A stretch of 64,000 nt of DNA from Flavobacteriaceae bacterium (GTDB lineage: Bacteria; Bacteroidota; Bacteroidia; Flavobacteriales; Flavobacteriaceae), in the NCBI GenBank assembly GCA_947483075.1, contig CANKLE010000002.1, forward strand, positions 124,001 through 188,000, read 5' to 3'. Both the position numbers and the translations under genes were made by a program. Below the pieces are notes generated by a model. It did no database searches, was not told the origin of the DNA, and saw only the letters and a list, made by a program, of their open reading frames with translations. This document shows, in pieces, positions 8,263 through 17,202 of this stretch; position 1 is the stretch's first letter, and each line of letters begins with the position of its first letter.

Positions 8263-8691
8263 ATGAAAAGAGTTGTATGTATATTGCTGATTGCGGCCTT
8301 TTTTTCGTGTAATCAAAAAAACGAAACTACAACAGTTGCTCCAAAAGTTACACCAACTGCAGCGCCAAAAACTGTTGGATCAGATCTTGATACCCACGGA
8401 TGTAAAACTTCGGCTGGCTATACTTGGTCTTCGTTGCGCAACGACTGTGTGCGCATTTTTGAGGTGGGAACGCGATTGGATCCTGTTGAACCCAACGGCA
8501 TGAGTGCATTTGTTATTTTGGATGCAAAAGTCAACAAAGCAGAAGTATTTACCTTGCTCGAAAAACAACCCGTCATTTTAACTCAAGTTGGTAAAGGAAC
8601 CTATACCAATGGGAATTGGGAATTGATCACGCATTCTAAATTAGCAAAGCTACTATACAAAGGAAAAGTTACTTTTATCCAACCCGAGTAG
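8263..8691 (+). CDS. Small lipoprotein of unknown function (142 aa)
   Basis: The track ORF begins at 8206, but the in-frame ATG at 8263 gives a proper lipoprotein signal, MKRVVCILLIAAFFSCNQKN, directly after the upstream stop (TAAGATG). A Thr/Ala/Pro linker (TTTVAPKVTPTAAPKT) leads to a small domain containing CKTSAGYTWSSLRNDCVR with two cysteines that could pair. Its last 17 nt overlap the convergent esterase gene. Function unknown. Confidence 0.75.
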   Translation: MKRVVCILLIAAFFSCNQKNETTTVAPKVTPTAAPKTVGSDLDTHGCKTSAGYTWSSLRNDCVRIFEVGTRLDPVEPNGMSAFVILDAKVNKAEVFTLLEKQPVILTQVGKGTYTNGNWELITHSKLAKLLYKGKVTFIQPE

Positions 8692-9331
8692 TGATCAACC
8701 ACTGATTTAAATCATAAAAATTTTGTGGCGAAACTCCGTGACCTATGGGGTATTCCTGGTATTGAACTTGCACACCCAAATTCGTTAAACTTTCTGGGGC
8801 CTTGCGTGCCCATTCTACTGGAATTACTTGGTCAACGGTGCCGTGAGAGGTGTATATTTGTAGCCTAGACAAGTTATTTTTTTCAAAACCCGCTACTGCT
8901 ATTTCGTCATTCAAATAGCCGCTCAAAGCCGCTACACGCTGAATGCGTTCTGGGTAGGACAAAGCAACAGCATAGCTCAAAATAGCGCCTTGACTAAAGC
9001 CAATTAAAGTTACAGATTGGGCATCAAGAGGATAGGCTTGTTGCAATTCGTTCAGAGTTGTCAAAATTAAATCTCGGGAACTCCGCGCTTGCTCTAAATC
9101 TGAGAATTTACTGGCATCTGCATCAAAATTAATCGCATACCACGCATAACTCCCATACTGTAAATCATGGGGCGCTTGCAAGGAAATTACAAAATATTCT
9201 TCGGGTAGTTCTGATGCAAACGAAAACAAATCGGCTTCGTTACTGCCATACCCGTGCAACAACAAGAGCAACGGATTTTTATCCAACATTACTTTGGGTG
9301 GACGAACTAAATAGGTTGAAATTCCCGCCAT
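8675..9331 (-). CDS. Alpha/beta hydrolase, phospholipase/carboxylesterase family
   Basis: A 218-aa serine esterase. The nucleophile elbow GFSQGA, the acid Asp in TSHGTVDQVIP and the His in YPIGHGVSP form the triad of the acyl-protein-thioesterase/carboxylesterase group. LLLLHGYGSNEADLF is the oxyanion-hole region. No signal peptide is present, so it is cytoplasmic. It is the last gene of a minus-strand operon; its start overlaps the upstream stop by one base (TAATG). It ends inside the convergent lipoprotein gene. Confidence 0.88.
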   Translation of the reverse strand: MAGISTYLVRPPKVMLDKNPLLLLLHGYGSNEADLFSFASELPEEYFVISLQAPHDLQYGSYAWYAINFDADASKFSDLEQARSSRDLILTTLNELQQAYPLDAQSVTLIGFSQGAILSYAVALSYPERIQRVAALSGYLNDEIAVAGFEKNNLSRLQIYTSHGTVDQVIPVEWARKAPESLTNLGVQVQYQEYPIGHGVSPQNFYDLNQWLITTRVG

Positions 9332-9657
9332 TAGTCGATCGATTTAAAAGCAGATTGAAATAAGTTGCCCAACAAAGGAATTGGTTTGCTCTCGCCTTTG
9401 ATGGCGCTAAAAATACCATATCCCCACAAAACGGAAACAAAAAGCCACATGGCCGAACTGATCATGTAATTATCAAAATTACTCACCAATAAACCCAGCG
9501 AAACAAAAGTTACCGATAAGCCCAAAGCTTGTCGAATATGAAAAGAGGCAAAGGGATTTTTGGGTTCCGAATTCATCGAAAGAGCGATGAGTACACCAAC
9601 GATTAATATATAGCTGGTTATGGCAGTCGATTTGCCGGCTTCGATTGAGTTTTTCAT
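9331..9657 (-). CDS. Small multi-pass membrane protein (DUF4870-like)
   Basis: A 108-aa protein with three predicted membrane helices (about 13-28, 44-60 and 66-85). The segment PFASFHIRQALGL resembles the FH-x-RQ signature of the DUF4870/Tic20-like group. Its start overlaps the upstream dihydroorotase-like gene by 4 nt (ATGA) and its stop overlaps the esterase start by one base, so it is translationally coupled to both. Role unknown. Confidence 0.75.
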   Translation of the reverse strand: MKNSIEAGKSTAITSYILIVGVLIALSMNSEPKNPFASFHIRQALGLSVTFVSLGLLVSNFDNYMISSAMWLFVSVLWGYGIFSAIKGESKPIPLLGNLFQSAFKSID

Positions 9658-10907
9658 GCAAGTTGGAGGATTCCTTGGTTGTAAATTCCGTACGCAACCC
9701 CTTTCATTTTATGCCCAAGTAAGGCGGCGTTTTTTGATTTTGATAAAATATGTGGGGCTTCAAATACCCAATCCACAGCAGGATTAAATAAGGTTAGTTC
9801 GGCCGTTGCACCTACTTCTATAGCTGAGGCTGCGATGCCAAATATTTTTTTTCCTGCGGTTAGTTTATCCAAAATTACGTCGAGAGGCAACACGGTTTGC
9901 AAAGCGCCAAATGCACTTTCAAGGCCAATTGTTCCGTCTTTGGCCAAATCAAATTCTAGGTTTTTGTGTTCGATGTCAATGGGGTTGTGGTCTGTGGTTA
10001 TGCAATCGATGCTGCCGTTTAACACGCCTTCTATCAAGGCCAAACGATCTGCTTCGGCACGCAGGGGAGGGCTCACTTTGTATCGGCTATCAAAATTCGT
10101 CAAACAACTGTCGTTCAACACCAAATGATGCACAGAGACACTACAACTTACCCGAATTCCTTTGGCTTTGGCCTCTTGTATTAATTGCACTGATTTTGCA
10201 GTCGAAATGGTGGGCAGGTGTATTTTTCCGTCGCAGTATTCGGCTAGAAATAAGGCACGTGCCACTTGAATTTCTTCGGCTAAATTTGGGATACCTTTTA
10301 GTCCCAATCGGGTAGCCTGAATTCCTTCGTTGGCAATACCTTGTCCTTTTAGGTTGTTGTCTTGGCAAAACAACAACAGTAAACCGTTAAAATCGTGGAG
10401 GTATTGCATCCCAATTTTAAGGATGTTGGCGTTGTCTATGTTCTTGGAATAATCCCCAAATGCAATGGCTCCGGCATTTTTCATGTCAAATAATTCGGCC
10501 ATGTCTTTGCCGGCACTTTCTTTGGTAAATGCCCCAATGGGATGCAAAGTAGTGGCAAACCCTTTGGCTTTATTTTGTACAAATTGTATTTGGGATTGGT
10601 TGTCGAGAACCGGTGTTGAATTGGGTTGAAGGGCAATCGCGGTAAACCCACTTTTGGCGGCTAGCTGCAGACCATTGGCTATGGTTTCTCGCTCTTCGTA
10701 TCCGGGCTCTCCCAACGAAACACTGCTGTCAAACCAACCGGGTGAAAGGTGCAAATTTGTGAGCTCTACAACAGTACAAGTTCCATCAGCAGAAAGTGAT
10801 GGGCCAATTTGTGCAATCTTGCCATCGGCAATCAAAACATCAACCTCTTGCAGGTGAAAGGCGCTGCTTGGATCTACAATCGTGGCATTTTTGAGAAGGG
10901 TTTTCAT
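9654..10907 (-). CDS. pyrC: Dihydroorotase homologue lacking metal-binding histidines
   Basis: A 417-aa amidohydrolase of the type of dihydroorotase called multifunctional complex type. The family scaffold is clear: an N-terminal beta-sandwich, SPGWFD, GFTAIALQPNSTPV, the substrate loop NFDSRYKVSPPLR (271-283) and TTDHNP (Asp306). The binuclear zinc site is lost: DxHxH is DSSVS (60-64), the usual VHAED region reads LLLFCQD (177-183), and HVSTA reads LPTISTA (231-237). It should therefore be inactive as a dihydroorotase, like the non-catalytic pseudo-DHOases known to support aspartate transcarbamoylase in some bacteria. A separate active PyrC would be needed elsewhere in the genome. The start overlaps the BatA gene by 4 nt. 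Confidence 0.85.
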   Translation of the reverse strand: MKTLLKNATIVDPSSAFHLQEVDVLIADGKIAQIGPSLSADGTCTVVELTNLHLSPGWFDSSVSLGEPGYEERETIANGLQLAAKSGFTAIALQPNSTPVLDNQSQIQFVQNKAKGFATTLHPIGAFTKESAGKDMAELFDMKNAGAIAFGDYSKNIDNANILKIGMQYLHDFNGLLLLFCQDNNLKGQGIANEGIQATRLGLKGIPNLAEEIQVARALFLAEYCDGKIHLPTISTAKSVQLIQEAKAKGIRVSCSVSVHHLVLNDSCLTNFDSRYKVSPPLRAEADRLALIEGVLNGSIDCITTDHNPIDIEHKNLEFDLAKDGTIGLESAFGALQTVLPLDVILDKLTAGKKIFGIAASAIEVGATAELTLFNPAVDWVFEAPHILSKSKNAALLGHKMKGVAYGIYNQGILQLA

Positions 10908-12826
10908 GAGACAAATTTTTGAATGAGCACTTCAAGGATTACAAATAATAGGGATAAAAGTACAAACCATTTCCAAATATCCGAATCGGTTTGGTTGGAT
11001 TTCCATGTATCAATTACAGATTCTATCGAGCTGGCCTGTTTACAATCGCCCAATTGCAATAGGTTTGCATCCAAATCACTTTCGTTTCTGACGTAATTAA
11101 AACTCATGTTTTCTACTTTTTCGGATGCTTTATATATACCATAATTGCCTGCAGTTCCCGGATAATCACCACAATTTAGCTTTACTTTATTGCCGATTAG
11201 TTGTTGCATGGGAATAAATTGGTCACGCCCATTTTTGATCGTTAAAATCGCTTCTTTTTCTAAGGCCTTATCTATCAAAATATCTTTGGCTGAGCCAATG
11301 GTGTAAAAAGCTTGGTTGGTTTGCTGATTCAATTCTGCCATTGCATAAAAAGTGGGCACAATGAGTGGCGATTGTTGAAAATTCGAATTTGTTGTATTTA
11401 AAGCCGCTGTAAAGACATACACAGTAGAATTTCCGATTGGTGCCGCAACAAGAAAAGGGTTTTGATTGGCATAGCTCAACACTTTCGGAAAACGAGCCGT
11501 CAGGACATAATTTGATTTGGTCTTGGGGTAGTCAAAGTTGCTGATGGTTTTTTCGAATGCCGATTTATAAACGGGATGTGCAAAAGCAATTTGTGTAATC
11601 AATTGCTCCCCTTGTTGTAGCGTGCTAATTTTAAATTCGCCCAATTGTTGCAGGAATTGACTGTAATCAGAATCTACTTGGTCGGAAGGGATAATAATCA
11701 GGGTTCCTCCCGCTGAGGCAAAAGCTTTTAAACTGGTTTGAAGGGCTTGCGGTATTTTGGTCAATTCGTTGCAAATGATAACCTTATTCTTGTCTAGCTC
11801 GTTGTAATCTAATTGAGCCAAAGCCTGGTTGGTGTACCGAAATTCGTTGGCAGTATATATGCGCTTCAAAAACCCACATTTGGCGGGATCTCCAATACTT
11901 AACACGGGAATGGATTTGGTTTTAGCCAACGAAAAATAAAGGCTATTGTCGTAGGCTAACCCCTTGTCAGTGATACTTACATAGCCATTAAACTCTTTTT
12001 TTGGCAAGGTAAAAACCGCGCTTTTGGGAGTAGAATTCAATTGGATGATGGTTTTGGCTACTACTTTGTTTTCGTTGTATAAGGCAATCGGAATGGCCTT
12101 TTTATCGTTGCCAAATTGACGCAAACGCACCTCTATTTCGTAGAATTCATTCGACTGATTTTTAACAAATACCGTATCAATTGATGCGTTGTTCTTTTGT
12201 TCGGCCCGAGGAATTACTACGAACAGATTATTTTCTTTGTTGGTTTGTTCTAGCGATTTGCTTTGCACATTTACCCCATCGGTAACCAACAATATATTCT
12301 TTTTCTGCGCCGACGGCCTGGCGTTTATCTGCGCCAAAGCACGATCTAGCTCAAACGGAATTGCGCTATAGCTCAGGTGTTGCAATTCTTTACGAATAGA
12401 TTTGGTAGTGACATTCCAGTAGGTTTCTGTGGCAGTGATCAAGGAAAATTCTTGGGTATCGGGCAACTGCGCCAACACTTCTTCTACACTGCGTTTTAGC
12501 AATTCTCCTTGTTTTCCTTTGGCTTGCATGCTATAGGAATTGTCTAGGATAAGGTAGGTTTCGGCTTGTTTGGATGCAGACGACTCTGAAGGAAAAAAGG
12601 GTTGTGCAAAGGCCAAAATGAGGCAGGCCAAGATTAATAAACGGGCAGCCAATAGCAACCATTTTTTTAGGGTAGCACTTTTACGGGTTTGTGTACTGAT
12701 GTCTTTTAAGAACCGAACATTGGTGAAATAGGCCGTTTTAAATCGCCGTAACTGAAATAAATGCACCAAAATTGGCAAAACCAATGCGAATAAAAAGTAC
12801 AGAATTTCAGGCTGTTTAAATTGCAT
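10904..12826 (-). CDS. BatA/VWA-domain membrane protein
   Basis: A 640-aa membrane protein with the N-terminal double-transmembrane BatA region (helices about 7-24 and 56-77, with the LVHLFQLRRFKTAYFTNVRFL motif between). A von Willebrand A-like domain starts near 90 with a MIDAS-type motif DNSYS (Asp95), and a final membrane helix lies near 615-635. A second glutamine-amidotransferase-like alpha/beta segment around 300-400 (KVIICNELTKI, GGTLIIIPSDQV) is common in this group. Such proteins are scaffolds in the cell envelope whose partners are poorly known. It leads a coupled operon with the pseudo-dihydroorotase, the DUF4870-like protein and the esterase. Confidence 0.85.
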   Translation of the reverse strand: MQFKQPEILYFLFALVLPILVHLFQLRRFKTAYFTNVRFLKDISTQTRKSATLKKWLLLAARLLILACLILAFAQPFFPSESSASKQAETYLILDNSYSMQAKGKQGELLKRSVEEVLAQLPDTQEFSLITATETYWNVTTKSIRKELQHLSYSAIPFELDRALAQINARPSAQKKNILLVTDGVNVQSKSLEQTNKENNLFVVIPRAEQKNNASIDTVFVKNQSNEFYEIEVRLRQFGNDKKAIPIALYNENKVVAKTIIQLNSTPKSAVFTLPKKEFNGYVSITDKGLAYDNSLYFSLAKTKSIPVLSIGDPAKCGFLKRIYTANEFRYTNQALAQLDYNELDKNKVIICNELTKIPQALQTSLKAFASAGGTLIIIPSDQVDSDYSQFLQQLGEFKISTLQQGEQLITQIAFAHPVYKSAFEKTISNFDYPKTKSNYVLTARFPKVLSYANQNPFLVAAPIGNSTVYVFTAALNTTNSNFQQSPLIVPTFYAMAELNQQTNQAFYTIGSAKDILIDKALEKEAILTIKNGRDQFIPMQQLIGNKVKLNCGDYPGTAGNYGIYKASEKVENMSFNYVRNESDLDANLLQLGDCKQASSIESVIDTWKSNQTDSDIWKWFVLLSLLFVILEVLIQKFVS

Positions 12827-12913
12827 TTTTATAAGTATACCTGCTGTTTTTCAGGGTTTATTGTGCGTTTCAAAAGTACTAATCCACTGCAAATAAAGAG
12901 AATGATTTTTCAA

Positions 12914-14263
12914 TTATTTCTTCTTTTGTCTTTTTTGTGCTTGCGTTTTTAACAGATTCCGATTTACGGAACCCGACGTTTTCTTTTTGGTTTTAGAAGG
13001 CCCACCCAAATTGACTTTGGTGTTCTTTTTTACTTTTGCATGAAAGGCGCCGTCCCCGTCTAATTTCGCTTTTTTGAGCAAAAATTTAAACGCCTGTTTG
13101 TCTTTTTCCGGGCCAATCAATTTGGTCGAAATTTCGACAGTTTCAGGGAGTGTCAGCACATCAATTTCTCGTTCCATCAGGACTTCGATGCTAAATTTCA
13201 TCTCTTCTTCTCGCGGAGTAAAAAAGCTGATTGCGGTTCCTTTGGCATCGGCCCGACCGGTTCTTCCTATGCGGTGCATATAGAGTTCGGGCATTTCGGG
13301 CATCTCAAAATTGATCACGTGGGTAATGTCTGAGATGTCCAAACCACGGGCCATAATATCAGTGGTAATGATGCCTCTCAATTCGCCTCGCTGAAAGTTG
13401 GCCATTGTATTCAACCGGTAATTTTGTGATTTGTTCGAGTGAATAACCCCAAACTGATCGGGGAAATCGGTCTCGATATTTTCGTGCAGCATGTCGGCAA
13501 TTTTTTTGTTGTTGACAAACACGAGTACTCGAGACATCGATTCGTTGGCAACCAATTGCTGTTTAAATAAATTTATTTTCGTGTGAAAATTGGGCACTGC
13601 ATAACTCAATTGTTCAATATTTTCGAGTGGCGTACCTGATGCAGCCAAACTCACTTCTTCGGGAAAATCAAAATAGTCGTTCAAAATGGCATCCACTTCG
13701 TCGGTCATGGTGGCCGAAAACAAGATGTTTTGGCGTTTGATGCGCATCATGGCCAAGATGGCGGTGAGCTGGGTGCGGAATCCCAAGTTGAGCATTTCGT
13801 CAAATTCGTCGATAACCAATTTGCGGGTTTCGTCAAAACGAATCACATTGTCTAGCGCCAAATCCATGGTTCTTCCGGGCGTTCCTACTAGAATGTCTAT
13901 CCCTTGGTATACGGCTGTTTTTTGTGTATTTATGTTCACGCCGCCATAAATTCCAAGCGTACGTACCGACATGTATTGGGTGAGTTTTTCTACTTCTTCG
14001 ACTACCTGCACCACCAATTCACGCGTGGGAACTAGGATTACAATTTTTGGGGTATGAGTAGGTGTAAACGTATATAATTTGAGCAAGGGCAACAAATAGG
14101 CAAAAGTTTTCCCGGTTCCCGTTTGGGCAATTCCCATCATATCTCTGCCCGACATAATTACAGAAAAAGATTTTTCCTGAATGGGTGTAGGGGTGGTATA
14201 GCCCAGTTCGTCTAAGGCTTTTTGTACCGATTTGGGTAATTGAAATTGCTCAAAGGTGCGCAT
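12914..14263 (-). CDS. DEAD-box family RNA helicase with DEFD motif II
   Basis: A 449-aa ATP-dependent RNA helicase. Motifs in order: Q motif TPTPIQEKSF, motif I AQTGTGKT, Ia VPTREL, Ib GTPGR, II DEFD (152-155), III SATMT, IV VFVNNKK, V TTDIMARGLDI and VI HRIGRTGR. Motif II has Phe in place of the Ala of DEAD. Such changes leave the Walker B acids intact. The C-terminal tail is strongly basic (KKNTKVNLGGPSKTKKKT), probably for RNA binding in ribosome assembly or RNA decay. CAAAGGTA at 14279-14286 is a possible -7 box for this gene on the minus strand. Confidence 0.93.
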   Translation of the reverse strand: MRTFEQFQLPKSVQKALDELGYTTPTPIQEKSFSVIMSGRDMMGIAQTGTGKTFAYLLPLLKLYTFTPTHTPKIVILVPTRELVVQVVEEVEKLTQYMSVRTLGIYGGVNINTQKTAVYQGIDILVGTPGRTMDLALDNVIRFDETRKLVIDEFDEMLNLGFRTQLTAILAMMRIKRQNILFSATMTDEVDAILNDYFDFPEEVSLAASGTPLENIEQLSYAVPNFHTKINLFKQQLVANESMSRVLVFVNNKKIADMLHENIETDFPDQFGVIHSNKSQNYRLNTMANFQRGELRGIITTDIMARGLDISDITHVINFEMPEMPELYMHRIGRTGRADAKGTAISFFTPREEEMKFSIEVLMEREIDVLTLPETVEISTKLIGPEKDKQAFKFLLKKAKLDGDGAFHAKVKKNTKVNLGGPSKTKKKTSGSVNRNLLKTQAQKRQKKK

Positions 14264-14325
14264 GTACTAATTTTTGGGCAAAGGTAACCCATTCTTCTTG
14301 TTATTGCTACACTTATTTCGAATAG

Positions 14326-15090
14326 CTAAAAGCCCTCAAAAACGCCCAATCCAAACAAGGCAAAGTCATATTTTACGGGATCTTTAAGGTCTAATTTGCG
14401 CAGATTTTCGTCCAGTTCTTGCACTGCTTTAAAGTCATTTTGGGTGCGGGAAAGCAATCCTAATTTTCGCGCCACCCTGCCCGAATGCACGTCGAGCGGG
14501 CAGGAAAGCACGGCAGGCGAAATGCTTTTCCAGATACCCAAATCAACCCCTTTGTTGTCGTTGCGCACCATCCAACGCAAAAACAAGTGCAAGCGTTTGG
14601 CTGCCGAACCGGCCAAAGGGTCGGCTACGTGCTTGAGGCTTCGAGGCGCATGTGGGATTTCAAAAAGACGCTGTTTAAAGTGGTGAATGCTGTGGTGCAA
14701 ATAATTGTCCTGCTGATGTTGGGCAAAAATGGCTTCGAGACCACCACAGTTGCGGTAAATGTGCTGCAATCCTTTGATGAAGCTAATGAAATCCACCCCA
14801 TTAAAGGTGCGGTGCACAAAAAATTCCAGGGGTTTAAGGTCTTTTTCTTGATGAGATAGCACAAAATCATAGGGAGAATTGCCCATCAAATCCATCATGC
14901 GTTGGGCATTTTTGATGATCATTTTGCGGTTCCCCCAAGCAATTGTTGCACTCAATAAACCCGCAATTTCGATGTCTTCTTTCAAAGAAAATTGATGGGG
15001 TATTTGCAACGGATCAGATTCGATAAAATCCGGTTGGTTATACTGGGCGGCTTTTTCGTCGAGAAAGGATTGGAGATCAGCCCACTGCAT
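14326..15090 (-). CDS. TIGR02757 family protein (DUF2400)
   Basis: A 254-aa protein matching the TIGR02757 family, with IAGLLSATIAWGNRKMIIKNA near residues 40-60, RTFNGVDFISFI, and LRWMVRNDNKGVDLGIW near 180. Helix-rich with a C-terminal HhH-like segment (CPLDVHSGRVARKLGLL) resembling DNA glycosylase architecture, it may bind nucleic acid. Its biochemical role is not established. The start overlaps the stop of the upstream ABC ATPase gene by one base. Confidence 0.82.
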   Translation of the reverse strand: MQWADLQSFLDEKAAQYNQPDFIESDPLQIPHQFSLKEDIEIAGLLSATIAWGNRKMIIKNAQRMMDLMGNSPYDFVLSHQEKDLKPLEFFVHRTFNGVDFISFIKGLQHIYRNCGGLEAIFAQHQQDNYLHHSIHHFKQRLFEIPHAPRSLKHVADPLAGSAAKRLHLFLRWMVRNDNKGVDLGIWKSISPAVLSCPLDVHSGRVARKLGLLSRTQNDFKAVQELDENLRKLDLKDPVKYDFALFGLGVFEGF

Positions 15091-15752
15091 TAGTGACTTA
15101 TTTTTCCGTCTACCATTACCAATTTGCGATCGGCCATGTTGGCCAATTCTTCGTTGTGGGTTACGATCACAAAGGTTTGACCAAAATCGCCCCGCAACTG
15201 GAAAAACAATTGGTGTAAATTTTCGGCCGTGGCGGTATCTAAATTTCCTGAGGGTTCATCGGCAAAAATAATGGCCGGTTTATTAATCAAGGCACGCGCT
15301 ACTGCTACCCGTTGTTGTTCGCCGCCCGATAGTTCGCTGGGTTTGTGGTTCATGCGCTGCGAAAGACCAAGATAATCTAGTAATCGTTTGGCTTCGGCTT
15401 CGGTTTCTTTTTGTTTTTTGCCGCCAATATAGGCCGGAATACAGACATTTTCGAGCGCGGTAAACTCCGGTAATAATTGGTGAAATTGAAAAATAAATCC
15501 CAATTGTTGGTTGCGAAACACCGCCAATTTTTTGTCTGAAAGTTGCAATACAGCTTCTCCGTTTATGACCAATTGGGTTTCTGCTGATTCAGTTGGTTTG
15601 TCTAAGGTGCCTAATAGTTGCAACAAAGTGGTTTTCCCTGCTCCCGAAGCACCCACAATCGAAACAATTTCTCCTTTTTGAATATGGAGATCTACCCCTT
15701 TCAGCACATGGAGTTGGTCGTAATATTTATGGATGTTTTGGGCCTGAATCAT
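15090..15752 (-). CDS. lolD: ABC transporter ATP-binding protein, LolD/MacB type
   Basis: A 220-aa ATPase. The track begins at 15779, but the ATG at 15752 gives the normal start [20 protein letters not shown]. Walker A is GASGAGKTT, the signature is [15 protein letters not shown] and Walker B is [13 protein letters not shown], followed by the H-loop VTHNEEL. This subfamily works with LolC/E-like or MacB-like permeases in lipoprotein release or export. No permease gene is adjacent, so the partner must be elsewhere. It is coupled to the TIGR02757 gene. Confidence 0.88.
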   Translation of the reverse strand: MIQAQNIHKYYDQLHVLKGVDLHIQKGEIVSIVGASGAGKTTLLQLLGTLDKPTESAETQLVINGEAVLQLSDKKLAVFRNQQLGFIFQFHQLLPEFTALENVCIPAYIGGKKQKETEAEAKRLLDYLGLSQRMNHKPSELSGGEQQRVAVARALINKPAIIFADEPSGNLDTATAENLHQLFFQLRGDFGQTFVIVTHNEELANMADRKLVMVDGKISH

Positions 15753-15807
15753 GGGAGTTGAATTTGCACAAAGAAACAAACTTTTTCAATAGAAAAAAGG
15801 GGCTACT

Positions 15808-16119
15808 TTAGTGGGGTTCTTTGGGCAATAAAAACCCCAATTTCATTTTACGCAATAGTTTTTTTTCAAAATTCCAAAAGAAGGAAAATTGGCCAAACAA
15901 AAATCCAATCGCTACAAGTAAGATTTGGTAAATCGGAAAAATGAGCAGCAAACGAACAGGCGTGTACCAATGCGATAATAGTGCTTTCGAAATGCCCAAT
16001 TCTTCACACAAAGGTTTAGAAAGCCAAGCAGAAGCCGAGCCAGTTATGGCAAAAACGATAAAAATTACGGTGAGTTGAAAATTGGAATTTACATTCCAAC
16101 GTTGTTTGAGTTTTTTCAT
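15808..16119 (-). CDS. DUF6787 family small membrane protein
   Basis: A 103-aa protein with two strong membrane helices (about 15-33 and 53-76), beginning MKKLKQRWNVNSNFQLTVIFIVFAITGSASAW with a basic C-terminal tail after FFWNFEKKLLRKMKLGF. I recognise it as the flavobacterial family named DUF6787. It stands alone, between the serA terminator and the ABC ATPase. Role unknown. Confidence 0.75.
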   Translation of the reverse strand: MKKLKQRWNVNSNFQLTVIFIVFAITGSASAWLSKPLCEELGISKALLSHWYTPVRLLLIFPIYQILLVAIGFLFGQFSFFWNFEKKLLRKMKLGFLLPKEPH

Positions 16120-16171
16120 AACTTGAAAATGCTACACAAATATAATGAATATGCCTTTTCACTGCTTGAAT

Positions 16172-16204
16172 AAATAAAAAAAACCAACTTTTAGAGTTGG
16201 CTTT
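16172..16204 (-). terminator. Rho-independent terminator of serA
   Basis: The stem CCAACT / AGTTGG with a 5-nt loop is followed on the minus strand by a T-run (the A-run at 16174-16183 on the plus strand). It lies 22 nt beyond the serA stop. Confidence 0.7.
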
Positions 16205-16225
16205 TAGTTTGTGTATCAGTTATGT

Positions 16226-17176
16226 TTAACTCAGCAATTGTATGATTTGCTGGGCTAATTCAGTTCCAATTCGATCTTGGGCTTCTAAAGTGGCTGCTCC
16301 AATGTGCGGTGTTAAGGAGATTTTAGGATGCATCAACAATTGAATTTCGGGAGTAGGTTCGTTTTCAAACACATCCAATCCGGCAAACAATACTTTTCCG
16401 CTGTCTAATGCCGAAATCAAGGCTACTTCATCAATGATACCACCTCGCGAACAATTGATGATTCCCACACCTTCTTTCATGAGCTCGAATTCTGGGTTTC
16501 CAATAACATATTCTTTTTGCGCCGGAACGTGTAACGAAATAAAGTCAGCTTCTTTCAATAGGGCTTCTTTTTCTATGGTTTCAATCTCAAAAGCCAGTTG
16601 CTGCCCGTTGTAAAAATCGACTGTGATGCTGGCTTTGGGTACAAAACCATCGGCAGCAATTACGCGCATGCCCAATCCCAAAGCCATTTTGGCAGTCGCT
16701 TGTCCGATGCGTCCAAAACCGATGATCCCTAGCGTTTTGCCTCGCAATTCGATGCCGTTGGCGTAGGCCTTTTTCAAGCCGTCAAAATTTTGATCTCCTT
16801 CGAGTGGCATATTTCGGTTGGCATCGTGCAAAAAGCGTACACCTGAAAACAAGTGCGCAAAAACCAATTCGGCTACACTTTCTGAAGAAGAAGCGGGCGT
16901 ATTGATTACATGAAGTCCTTTTGATCGGGCGTAGTCTACATCAATATTATCCATACCCACACCGCCACGGCCGATGATTTTTAAACCCGGGCAGGCATCA
17001 ATAATGTCTTTTCTGATTTTAGTGGCCGAACGCACTAATACAACTGGAATTTGGTGTGTATTGATGTAATTGGCCACTTGTTCTTGTGCTACTTTGGTGG
17101 TAATTACCTCATATCCGCCTTTTTCTAAGGCAAGAATTCCACTGCTTGAAATTCCGTCATTGGCTAATACTTTCAT
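16226..17176 (-). CDS. serA: D-3-phosphoglycerate dehydrogenase, short form
   Basis: A 316-aa D-2-hydroxyacid dehydrogenase. It contains the NAD-binding GFGRIGQATA, the catalytic Arg in NCSRGGIIDE, Glu in FENEPTP and His in LTPHIGAAT. The C-terminal ACT and ASB domains of long SerA proteins are absent, so serine feedback through ACT is not expected. It oxidises 3-phosphoglycerate to phosphohydroxypyruvate, the substrate of the SerC enzyme encoded 26 nt upstream. The order serC-serA in one operon supports the serine-pathway assignment over a generic hydroxyacid dehydrogenase. Confidence 0.9.
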   Translation of the reverse strand: MKVLANDGISSSGILALEKGGYEVITTKVAQEQVANYINTHQIPVVLVRSATKIRKDIIDACPGLKIIGRGGVGMDNIDVDYARSKGLHVINTPASSSESVAELVFAHLFSGVRFLHDANRNMPLEGDQNFDGLKKAYANGIELRGKTLGIIGFGRIGQATAKMALGLGMRVIAADGFVPKASITVDFYNGQQLAFEIETIEKEALLKEADFISLHVPAQKEYVIGNPEFELMKEGVGIINCSRGGIIDEVALISALDSGKVLFAGLDVFENEPTPEIQLLMHPKISLTPHIGAATLEAQDRIGTELAQQIIQLLS

Positions 17177-17202
17177 AGGTATATCTGTTAAGAGGATCGT
17201 TA

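Noticed and set aside
14485-14859. 124-aa ORF on the plus strand
   Set aside because: It is antisense inside the TIGR02757 gene and has no start context or family sign.
16120-16225. RNA gene or riboswitch before DUF6787
   Set aside because: The only structure is the serA terminator; no conserved RNA motif was recognised.
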